Both the position numbers and the translations under genes were made by a program. The notes beneath the pieces are model-generated. The model was given only the letters and a program-made list of their open reading frames with translations. It searched no databases and had not been told where the DNA came from. This document shows positions 1-5,100 of a stretch of 5,100 nt of DNA, piece after piece. Position 1 is the stretch's first letter; the number at the start of each line of letters is the position of its first letter. The DNA comes from AM-2324 sp042091035 (GTDB lineage Bacteria; Bacteroidota; Bacteroidia; Chitinophagales; Saprospiraceae), in the NCBI GenBank assembly GCA_042091035.1, contig JBELIG010000227.1, forward strand, positions 1 to 5,100. Reading direction: 5' to 3'.

Positions 1-614
1 GAAGGCACAGATAATACTCTGCGACCATTCCTAAAGCTTTCTAGGTTGTCAGTAAGCCATCCGTTGGATCTATAGGTTCCAATTAGGTTTTTAAATATTT
101 TATCAAGCTCTCGCTGCTTGTTGCCAGTTTTCTTTCTGATTTTTGCTAATGCTGGAGAAGCATCAGGTTTGATCTGATTGTTGTCATCGATGACACGCTC
201 AATTGCATCAATTAACCCTGGCTCAAACTCAACTGGCCTAATTAGTTCAAAAAGAGTTGGATATAATTCTGGTCTATCTCCTTTAAAGTAACCATGAATG
301 TTATGAGTAGCTATCAGTGTTTGATTGATTTTGCCTAGACTTTCTTCTGAGAGAACAAAATCTTCAATAGCGAGCATTTTTAAATCTTCATCGATTGATT
401 TATAGCTACGCATCGGTATGGGCTCATCATTCGCTTGAGCTTGATGGAATTCATTAGTTTCATCTAGTTTTTTTACGACAGTATTCTTGTCGGTAAAGAA
501 CTCTAGTGATTTTATTTTTTGCTTCCCTAGCTCTCCATAGCAATAGGCGCTTGCAATATCAGTTAGTTTGTCAAATTCTAATTTCTCGAGTAAATCTCTC
601 GGGAGTAAAAGCAT
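1..614 (-). CDS. mutS2: Endonuclease MutS2 (MutS-family DNA repair/ribosome-rescue ATPase), N-terminal part
   Basis: The first 204 residues of a protein that continues past the left edge. They match the N-terminal core and lever region of MutS2: an LEKLEFDKL stretch at residues 9-17, where the family has its L-x-F-D-K opening; a VIDDNNQIKPDASPAL stretch at 141-156, the well-conserved ID-x-(D/N)-x-x-I-x-D-x-A-S-P-x-L block; and FRNGRRVLSVP at 194-204, equivalent to the (I/F)R-(D/N)-GR-x-V-x-PV block. MutS2 proteins are usually near 800 residues, so about a quarter is visible; the Walker ATPase and the C-terminal Smr nuclease domain would lie outside. Family knowledge: MutS2 suppresses recombination in some bacteria and splits collided ribosomes in others; which applies here cannot be seen. 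The ATG at 614-612 is the first possible start, because an in-frame TAG lies 18 bases upstream of it. The gene is divergent from aroC. Confidence 0.88.
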   Translation of the reverse strand, partial: MLLLPRDLLEKLEFDKLTDIASAYCYGELGKQKIKSLEFFTDKNTVVKKLDETNEFHQAQANDEPIPMRSYKSIDEDLKMLAIEDFVLSEESLGKINQTLIATHNIHGYFKGDRPELYPTLFELIRPVEFEPGLIDAIERVIDDNNQIKPDASPALAKIRKKTGNKQRELDKIFKNLIGTYRSNGWLTDNLESFRNGRRVLSVP

Positions 615-752
615 AAACCTTGTCTTTTTCTATCTACACAAATCAAATAAAGGTGGTAAAGTTATAGTTTGGTAACAAAGATGCCATGCAGATGTTTCAA
701 AAAAAAGCAGGAATACATTATTTTTCTTAAAAAGCAATTACATTTATTGATT
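615..752. promoter_or_regulatory. Divergent intergenic region between mutS2 and aroC
   Basis: This 138-base AT-rich spacer separates two outward-reading genes, so it must hold the promoters for both unless transcripts enter from elsewhere. I looked for the Bacteroidota promoter pattern (TTG about 20 bases upstream of TAnnTTTG) on both strands. Only partial -7 matches appear, such as TATTTTTC at 719-726 on the plus strand, and none has a properly spaced TTG. The exact start points therefore cannot be assigned. An eight-base A run lies at 699-706. There is no Shine-Dalgarno sequence before the aroC ATG, which is usual for the phylum. Confidence 0.45.
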
Positions 753-1832
753 ATGGCAGGTAATATATTTGGAACAGCATTTAGAATTACAACCTATGGT
801 GAATCCCATGGGCATAGTATTGGAGTTATTATAGACGGATGTCCGGCAGGTTTAAATCTTAGTTCAGCCGATATTCAGGTAGATCTTGATCGCCGCAGGC
901 CAGGCCAGTCTGCCATTGTTACGCAGCGAAAGGAAGGCGACAAGGTCCAGATTCTTAGTGGTGTGTTTGAAGGAAAAACAACAGGCACACCTATCGCTTT
1001 ACAAATCTTGAATACAAATGCCAAATCAAAAGATTATTCTCATATAAAAGATAAATACAGGCCTTCTCACGCAGATTATACCTACGATCAAAAATATGGA
1101 ATTAGGGACTATCGAGGCGGAGGAAGGTCATCTGCAAGAGAAACTGCTGCAAGGGTTGCGGCAGGAGCAATCGCAAAGAAAATTTTAGAAAAGGAAGGTA
1201 TTGTTCTTTATGCTCATGTTTCTGCTGTAGGGGCTGTAAAATTGCTCAAATCAGATGCAAAAGATCGTTCAATTATAGAACTGAATGAGATTCGTTGTGC
1301 AAATGCAGAGCGGGCAGAAGAGATGATTGCATTGATCCGCGAAATTAGAAAACAGGGTGATACAATAGGCGGAACTATTGAATGTGTATTAGAGCAGGTT
1401 CCCGTAGGTCTTGGACAGCCAGTATTTGATAGGCTAGAGGCTGATCTTGCCAAGGCTATGTTGTCTATAAATGCCTGTAAAGGATTTGAATTAGGATCAG
1501 GTTTTGAAGGGACTTTGATGCGAGGATCAGCTCATAATGATGCTTTCTACAAGGATGCATCGGGCCAGATTCAAACAGATACAAATTACTCAGGCGGTAT
1601 CCAAGGTGGTATCAGCAACGGAATGCCTGTAGAGTTTAGGGTAGCATTTAAACCAGTTGCCACCTTAATGCAAGATCAGCAAAGTGTTGATAGCAAAGGT
1701 GGACAGGTTACAGTTACAGGGAAAGGTCGTCATGATCCCTGTGTCCTTCCAAGAGCAGTGCCGATTGTTGAGGCCATGGCAGCCTGCGTGTTTGCCGATC
1801 ATATCCTTAGGTCGAGATTGGACAGAGCTTAA
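753..1832 (+). CDS. aroC: Chorismate synthase
   Basis: Chorismate synthase performs the last step of the shikimate pathway, converting 5-enolpyruvylshikimate-3-phosphate to chorismate and phosphate. It needs reduced FMN and works as a cytosolic homotetramer; chorismate feeds aromatic amino acids, folate and quinones. All three family signatures are present: GESHGHSIGVIIDGCP at residues 16-31, GGRSSARETAARVAAGAI starting at about residue 123, and RHDPCVLPRAVPIVEAMA from residue 326. The length of 359 residues is normal for the bacterial enzyme. The ATG at 753 is chosen because it gives the typical N-terminus MAGN-FGT-FR-TT-GESHG. The frame is open back to a TTG at 669, but those 28 extra residues (Lys- and Cys-rich) resemble no chorismate synthase. 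The protein looks intact, with no missing signature residue. Downstream, the BI-1 gene follows after 97 bases on the same strand and may be co-transcribed. Confidence 0.97.
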   Translation: MAGNIFGTAFRITTYGESHGHSIGVIIDGCPAGLNLSSADIQVDLDRRRPGQSAIVTQRKEGDKVQILSGVFEGKTTGTPIALQILNTNAKSKDYSHIKDKYRPSHADYTYDQKYGIRDYRGGGRSSARETAARVAAGAIAKKILEKEGIVLYAHVSAVGAVKLLKSDAKDRSIIELNEIRCANAERAEEMIALIREIRKQGDTIGGTIECVLEQVPVGLGQPVFDRLEADLAKAMLSINACKGFELGSGFEGTLMRGSAHNDAFYKDASGQIQTDTNYSGGIQGGISNGMPVEFRVAFKPVATLMQDQQSVDSKGGQVTVTGKGRHDPCVLPRAVPIVEAMAACVFADHILRSRLDRA

Positions 1833-1861
1833 CTTGTTTTGGAATATTGTAGGATTAATAG

Positions 1862-1910
1862 GGGTTAATTTTAGAGATTTTATTAATATTGCTCTCTATA
1901 TTATTAACCC
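1862..1910 (+). repeat. Imperfect inverted repeat (possible RNA hairpin) between aroC and the BI-1 gene
   Basis: GGGTTAAT at 1862-1869 is the exact reverse complement of ATTAACCC at 1903-1910. Inside it, TAGAGA at 1872-1877 pairs with TCTCTA at 1893-1898, leaving a 2-by-4 internal loop and an AT-rich apical loop that contains the palindrome TATTAATA (1881-1888). The RNA could form one long stem of 8 + 6 base pairs ending 19 bases before the BI-1 ATG. No T run follows directly, so it does not look like a standard intrinsic terminator. It could be a structured leader, an operator, a processing site, or chance in AT-rich DNA. Confidence 0.4.
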
Positions 1911-1929
1911 TAAAACTGTTTTAAATCTT

Positions 1930-2646
1930 ATGGATTTTAATCAAAACAAGGATGGTCAATTTTATCTAGACCAGTCTGATTCAGGTACTGAAGTACAATC
2001 CCAATTTTTTACTAAGGTATTTACATGGATGTTTGTTGCATTAACCATTACTGGTTTTACAGCCTTTACTGTATCTACGAATCCTTCATGGATGGAGGCT
2101 ATTTATTATTCGAATCTAAAGTGGTTGGTTATGTTGGCACCACTTGGTCTTGTATTTTTGATAGGAGGAAGAATTGAACGAATGAGTGCAATGATGACAA
2201 CCATCCTTTTCTTTGTATTTAGTGTGCTAATGGGTGTGTCAATGTCTTATATATTTATGGTATATACAGCTTCTTCGATTACATCAACCTTTTTTATTTG
2301 CTCAGCAACCTTTGCCGCGATGGCTGGTATAGGCTATTTTACGAAAAAGGACTTAACTAAAATGGGTTCTTACCTATATATGGCTCTAATTGGTTTGATC
2401 CTTACTTCTGTTGTTAATTGGTTTATTGGCTCATCAATGGTTTATTGGCTTAGTTCAGGTATAGGAATACTAATATTTACCGGACTAACGATATATGACA
2501 CACAACGATTAAAGGAATTGGCTCATGCTTATAATACGGATGAAGAGATGATGCAAAAAGGAGCTATCTATGGAGCTTTATCCTTGTATCTTAATTTTAT
2601 CAATTTGTTTATTTATATGTTAAGATTCCTAGGGGATAGAAACTAA
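1930..2646 (+). CDS. Bax inhibitor-1/YccA family membrane protein
   Basis: A 238-residue inner-membrane protein with a hydrophilic N-terminal tail (about residues 1-25) and seven hydrophobic segments, roughly at 30-50, 63-79, 87-112, 119-137, 147-167, 170-188 and 212-234. This is the BI-1 (TMBIM) topology. Family marks include the I-Y-D-T-Q motif at 188-192 at the end of segment six and GALSLYLNFINLF at 215-227 in segment seven. Members such as Bacillus YetJ are pH-sensitive calcium leak channels, while E. coli YccA modulates the FtsH protease; the role here is not shown by the sequence. In YetJ, Asp171 and Asp195 form the pH sensor. The first seems to correspond to D190, but the second position is N222. 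The ATG at 1930 is chosen because the frame upstream runs back into aroC and encodes nothing BI-1-like. No Shine-Dalgarno sequence is visible. A terminator follows the stop directly. Confidence 0.92.
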   Translation: MDFNQNKDGQFYLDQSDSGTEVQSQFFTKVFTWMFVALTITGFTAFTVSTNPSWMEAIYYSNLKWLVMLAPLGLVFLIGGRIERMSAMMTTILFFVFSVLMGVSMSYIFMVYTASSITSTFFICSATFAAMAGIGYFTKKDLTKMGSYLYMALIGLILTSVVNWFIGSSMVYWLSSGIGILIFTGLTIYDTQRLKELAHAYNTDEEMMQKGAIYGALSLYLNFINLFIYMLRFLGDRN

Positions 2647-2684
2647 AAAGAGCCAAAACACATTGGTTTTAGCTCTTTCCTTTT
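2647..2684 (+). terminator. Intrinsic-type terminator after the BI-1 gene
   Basis: Bases 2647-2659 (AAAGAGCCAAAAC) pair with 2666-2678 (GTTTTAGCTCTTT) in a 13-position stem with one C-A mismatch and a six-base loop, starting right after the stop codon. A short pyrimidine tract, CCTTTT, follows. Because the stem opens with an A run, it could also work on the opposite strand. It closes the aroC/BI-1 unit and separates it from the CPBP gene. Confidence 0.65.
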
Positions 2685-2712
2685 ATGTATGTAGAATCAT
2701 CAATTTGTTAAA

Positions 2713-2831
2713 AATTGCCATTAATTGCTATACCTATAAATTGGTATTGGTCTGTTATTTGATTTAATGGCAGTTTAATTTCTACAATAATTATCTTTAG
2801 CCTTTTAAGTTCTTAATAATTGGCAATTAAT
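2713..2831. repeat. Widely spaced inverted repeat in the CPBP gene upstream region
   Basis: AATTGCCA at 2713-2720 is the reverse complement of TGGCAATT at 2821-2828, and the adjoining ATTAATTGC at 2720-2728 is the reverse complement of GCAATTAAT at 2823-2831. Both arms are AT-rich and almost 100 bases apart, so this may be chance. The right arm ends seven bases before the CPBP start codon. The 192-base spacer (2647-2838) otherwise contains the terminator and no coding frame that I can support. A partial -7-like TATCTTTA at 2792-2799 lacks a well-spaced TTG. Confidence 0.25.
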
Positions 2832-2838
2832 AACTCGG

Positions 2839-3765
2839 ATGAAAAAGTATTATTTATATCTCAAAGATCACTTAGTACAGACTTATGATCTGCGGACTTT
2901 CATCGGTTTATTTATACTGTTGTTTGCATTATTGACATTAAATTATTCGATAGATTTAGAAGATCATTATATCGATAAGCTTTTCCTTAAAAGTCCAGTC
3001 CGAACAATGCTGTATTTTTTGCTACAAGGGGGAAGCTTTCTTTTGGCTATGCTTGTTGTAGACAGGCGAAATGAGTGTTTCAAAAACCCAAAGTTTTGGT
3101 TTTTCTTTCTTGTATGCTTTGGTATTTATGCTTTTGATAGAGGTTTTTATGGTCATTTATTTTTAGGGAAATATTTTAACCCATCCATTCAGCGACCCTT
3201 ACTTTACTTTATTTCAGAGTTAAGAAGCTTATTCACTATATTTTTACCCTTCTTACTTTTTTATCTAATATATGATCGTAAAAACATAAGTCACTTTTAT
3301 GGGCTCAAGCGTAAAAATGTGGACTGGAAACCTTACTTGGTAATGTTGGCAATTATGCTTCCTTTTATTGGTTTGTTTTCCTTTACCGATGCTTTTCAAG
3401 ATGCCTATCCAATGTATGGTAGAATTAAGGGATTCCGTCTAGCTGAATATCTTTCGGTGCCTGAAATTTGGATTACCCTCTTTTATGAAGTGCTTTATGG
3501 TCTAGACTTTCTAAATACGGAATTATTTTTCAGAGGAGCATTGGTTTTTATTTTCGTTCGATTTCTTGGACCTAAGGCAATCTATCCGATAGCTGTAACG
3601 TATTGTGTATGTCATTTCGGTAAACCTCCAGTAGAGGCTATCAGTTCTTTTTTTGGAGGATATATTTTGGGCGTAATTTCATTTAAATCAGAAAATATTT
3701 GGGGAGGAGTGGTATTGCATGCAGGTATAGCCCTTCTTATGGAGTTTTTTGCATTAGTTTTTTAA
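2839..3765 (+). CDS. CPBP-family intramembrane glutamic protease-like protein (CAAX protease/Abi)
   Basis: A 308-residue inner-membrane protein with about eight to ten hydrophobic segments, the first near residues 21-37 and the last at 287-307. The C-terminal half (about 205-308) carries the CPBP/Abi core. Motif one is T227-E228-L-F-F-R232-G; motif two is Y255-C-V-C-H259, followed by FGKPPVE; motif three is H294-A-G-I-A298. The glycine-rich FFGGYILGV stretch (271-279) and IWGGVVLH (287-294) are also typical. Family knowledge: CPBP proteins are relatives of Rce1, a glutamate-dependent intramembrane protease. Bacterial members have been linked to peptide maturation, bacteriocin immunity and membrane-protein processing. 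Here the first Glu of the usual EExxxR motif is Thr and the usual Asn/Asp after the last His is Ala, so activity is uncertain. The ATG at 2839 gives a short, basic, aromatic N-terminus (MKKYYLYLK). It has a spacer on both sides, so it is probably a single-gene unit. Substrate unknown. Confidence 0.88.
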   Translation: MKKYYLYLKDHLVQTYDLRTFIGLFILLFALLTLNYSIDLEDHYIDKLFLKSPVRTMLYFLLQGGSFLLAMLVVDRRNECFKNPKFWFFFLVCFGIYAFDRGFYGHLFLGKYFNPSIQRPLLYFISELRSLFTIFLPFLLFYLIYDRKNISHFYGLKRKNVDWKPYLVMLAIMLPFIGLFSFTDAFQDAYPMYGRIKGFRLAEYLSVPEIWITLFYEVLYGLDFLNTELFFRGALVFIFVRFLGPKAIYPIAVTYCVCHFGKPPVEAISSFFGGYILGVISFKSENIWGGVVLHAGIALLMEFFALVF

Positions 3766-3789
3766 TTCCATTTGAATCTAATGATTTAC

Positions 3790-3826
3790 CAATACCATTT
3801 TTAAGGTATTGTTGTGAGGTTTTTTT
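3790..3826 (+). terminator. Possible weak terminator after the CPBP gene
   Basis: CAATACC at 3790-3796 pairs with GGTATTG at 3805-3811 around an eight-base AT-only loop. The seven-T run (3820-3826) begins only after eight more bases, so the geometry is poor for an intrinsic terminator. It is, however, the best candidate between the CPBP stop and the next gene. Confidence 0.3.
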
Positions 3827-3911
3827 ATTTATTATGTTGGAATTGAGGTTTTTTACCTTATCTGTGTTCATAGATAGCTCTTTTTTGTCTCTGTAATTCT
3901 CAAATTGAGGT
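3816..3911 (+). repeat. Short direct repeats upstream of the surface-protein gene
   Basis: GAGGTTTTTT occurs at 3816-3825 and again at 3845-3854, and AATTGAGGT occurs at 3841-3849 and again at 3903-3911, the last copy ending 23 bases before the ATG at 3935. The 169-base spacer (3766-3934) is T-rich on this strand, so chance is a real possibility; repeated sites for a regulator are the alternative. I see no full Bacteroidota promoter and no Shine-Dalgarno sequence in this spacer. Confidence 0.25.
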
Positions 3912-3934
3912 CATTATTGGCAAATTTAGAACTC

Positions 3935-5100
3935 ATGAACAAACTTTACAACACTAAAATAGGTGGTGCTATTGCATTACTTATTTTTTCTTTCGCTTTC
4001 CTTGGTTTTGTAGTAAATCCAGGATCAAAAGCCGACAAATCATCTTCAATAATTACAAGTTTTAATCCATTCGGTCCCGCTCAGGGTTTCGGTGCATTTG
4101 CATTTGGGGATGTTGATTTAATCGGTTCTGAATCTGAAGGTCCTATTGCAATAGGAGGAAATTTAATTGGTTTTAATAATGGATACACTATAGGTCCACC
4201 TGTTTCTCCAAATCCATTTCCTGGAAGTGGAACACCAATAGCATTACTTATCGACGGAAGTGTTAATTGGTCAGGTGGTGCAGGAGAGCTAAGAATAACT
4301 GCAGAGGGACATCTGAAAATAGGAGATTGTTCAGGCACAAATGTAACTCAATCTGGAAATATAACAACTGCTTCTGGTGGTGGTGGATCTTCAATAAAAG
4401 TACAAGGTCCTGTTCCTCAAAATCCTAATACAGTTTGTGAATCAAATTTGTTAGATTTTGATGCTGCGTATAGCCAAATGGATGGATATTCCAATGATAT
4501 GTCATCCTGCCCAGCCACCGCGAGTTTACCAAATGTAAATTTAGGTTCTGGACAAAATGTGATTAATACAACTCTGTCTCAAATTAGTGGTATCAACAGT
4601 GTCAACATGAATGGTACTATTGATCAAAATAATCCATTAATAATTAATATTGACGGTCAAGGAGCAGCAAACGGAAGCTGGACCGTATGGAATTCTACTC
4701 CTCAATCCAGTGCAATTCAATATGTAATTTACCATTTTTACAATATCGATAACCTCACAATTACTGCCAATAATGGATTGTGGGGTTCTGTTTTTGCGCC
4801 AAATACCAATTTGACTATATCTGGAAACAATAATATAGAAGGTCAAATTGTAAGTCAGGACTTAATTGATCAAGGTGGTGAGATACATGGTCATAATAAT
4901 TTTGCTTCTACTATTGATGGCTGTGGTTCAGGATGTACGGATCCAGCTGTCCCAACATTGACTGCAACTCCTGCTACAATTTGTAATGGAAGCTCTTCAA
5001 CAATTACAATATCAGGTTCATTAAATGATGCAACAGATTGGCATATATATACTGGTTCTTGTGGTGGAACTCAAGTTGGAACTACTGGGTCAAATACATT
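3935..5100 (+). CDS. Secreted surface protein with choice-of-anchor A domain and Ig-like domain, N-terminal part
   Basis: An open frame of 388 codons that continues past the right edge with no internal stop. Residues 1-33 form a signal peptide: basic residues K3 and K8, a hydrophobic core at about 10-27, and a likely cut after S31-K32-A33. Residues of about 43-327 match the choice-of-anchor A domain. It starts with FNPFGPAQGFGAFAFGDVDL (43-62) and E-GPIAIGGNL (68-77), and ends with the typical NGLWGSVFAPNTNLTISG (280-297), I-E-GQIVSQDL (301-310) and GEIHGHNNF (315-323). A Cys-containing linker (C330, C334) leads at about 340 into an Ig-like repeat beginning P-T-L-T-A-T-P-A-T-I-C. The protein is rich in Asn, Gly, Ser and Thr. 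Choice-of-anchor A proteins are exported surface proteins, some thought to be adhesins, whose C-terminal sorting signal differs by phylum; in Bacteroidota a type IX secretion tail would be expected, but that end is not visible. Ligand unknown. The ATG at 3935 is chosen because it starts a proper signal peptide. Confidence 0.85.
   Translation, partial: MNKLYNTKIGGAIALLIFSFAFLGFVVNPGSKADKSSSIITSFNPFGPAQGFGAFAFGDVDLIGSESEGPIAIGGNLIGFNNGYTIGPPVSPNPFPGSGTPIALLIDGSVNWSGGAGELRITAEGHLKIGDCSGTNVTQSGNITTASGGGGSSIKVQGPVPQNPNTVCESNLLDFDAAYSQMDGYSNDMSSCPATASLPNVNLGSGQNVINTTLSQISGINSVNMNGTIDQNNPLIINIDGQGAANGSWTVWNSTPQSSAIQYVIYHFYNIDNLTITANNGLWGSVFAPNTNLTISGNNNIEGQIVSQDLIDQGGEIHGHNNFASTIDGCGSGCTDPAVPTLTATPATICNGSSSTITISGSLNDATDWHIYTGSCGGTQVGTTGSNT

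Noticed and set aside
665..672. TAGTTTGG as a possible -7 element for aroC
   Set aside because: It is one base off TAnnTTTG and there is no TTG at the needed 17-23 base distance upstream; the nearest (620-622) is over 40 bases away.
1214..1453. Minus-strand open frame of 79 codons inside aroC
   Set aside because: It lies wholly opposite a certain chorismate synthase coding region and its Ser/Ile-rich product resembles no protein family I know; an antisense shadow.
1912..1922. AAAAC-T-GTTTT palindrome just ahead of the BI-1 start
   Set aside because: With a one-base centre it can form only a very weak AT hairpin as RNA; such words are common in AT-rich spacers.
1684..1929. 82-codon upstream extension of the BI-1 frame, overlapping the aroC 3' end
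   Set aside because: The extension reads aroC in another frame and then the AT-rich spacer; the BI-1 family N-terminus begins naturally at the ATG at 1930.
3699..3896. Plus-strand open frame of 65 codons at the end of the CPBP gene
   Set aside because: It overlaps the conserved CPBP C-terminus in another frame and then runs through T-rich spacer, which yields Phe/Leu/Ser by composition alone.
4081..4338. Minus-strand open frame of 85 codons opposite the surface-protein gene
   Set aside because: The opposite strand encodes the conserved choice-of-anchor A domain; the Pro/Ser/Ile-rich minus-strand product is what the reverse of Gly/Asn-rich coding gives.
4637..4846. Minus-strand open frame of 69 codons opposite the surface-protein gene
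   Set aside because: It lies opposite the conserved end of the choice-of-anchor A domain and shows no recognisable motif.

Overview
The window looks like an AT-rich chromosomal segment of a Bacteroidota bacterium, possibly of the Saprospiria or Cytophagia type. Four things suggest this. No start codon has a clear Shine-Dalgarno sequence. The MutS2 N-terminus carries wording that I associate with that phylum (an FRNGRRVLSVP stretch). There is a CPBP membrane protein of the HFGKP type. A large secreted protein joins a choice-of-anchor A domain to an Ig-like repeat, as in Bacteroidota surface proteins. The phylum call is an inference from protein style; no marker RNA is present.

Layout: (1) Positions 1-614, minus strand: the N-terminal quarter of the MutS2 gene, running off the left edge. 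(2) Positions 615-752: a divergent intergenic region. (3) Positions 753-1832, plus strand: aroC, a complete chorismate synthase; the longer reading frame that opens upstream at a TTG is probably not used. (4) Positions 1833-1929: a 97-base spacer holding a long, imperfect inverted repeat. (5) Positions 1930-2646, plus: a seven-helix Bax inhibitor-1/YccA family membrane protein, followed at once by a hairpin terminator. (6) Positions 2839-3765, plus: a multi-spanning CPBP (CAAX protease/Abi-like) protein with a variant active-site motif. (7) Positions 3766-3934: an AT-rich spacer with a weak hairpin and short direct repeats. (8) Position 3935 to the right edge, plus: the start of a secreted surface protein with a signal peptide, a choice-of-anchor A domain and the beginning of an Ig-like domain.

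The genes do not form an obvious pathway. aroC and mutS2 are housekeeping genes read outward from a shared spacer. aroC and the BI-1 gene could be co-transcribed, since no clear terminator separates them. The terminator after BI-1 makes the CPBP gene a separate unit, and the surface protein probably has its own promoter. I see no tRNA, rRNA, CRISPR array, insertion sequence or phage gene, and no convincing evidence of an undescribed multi-gene system. The most notable points are the surface protein, the substituted key residues in the two membrane proteins, and the inverted repeat between aroC and BI-1.
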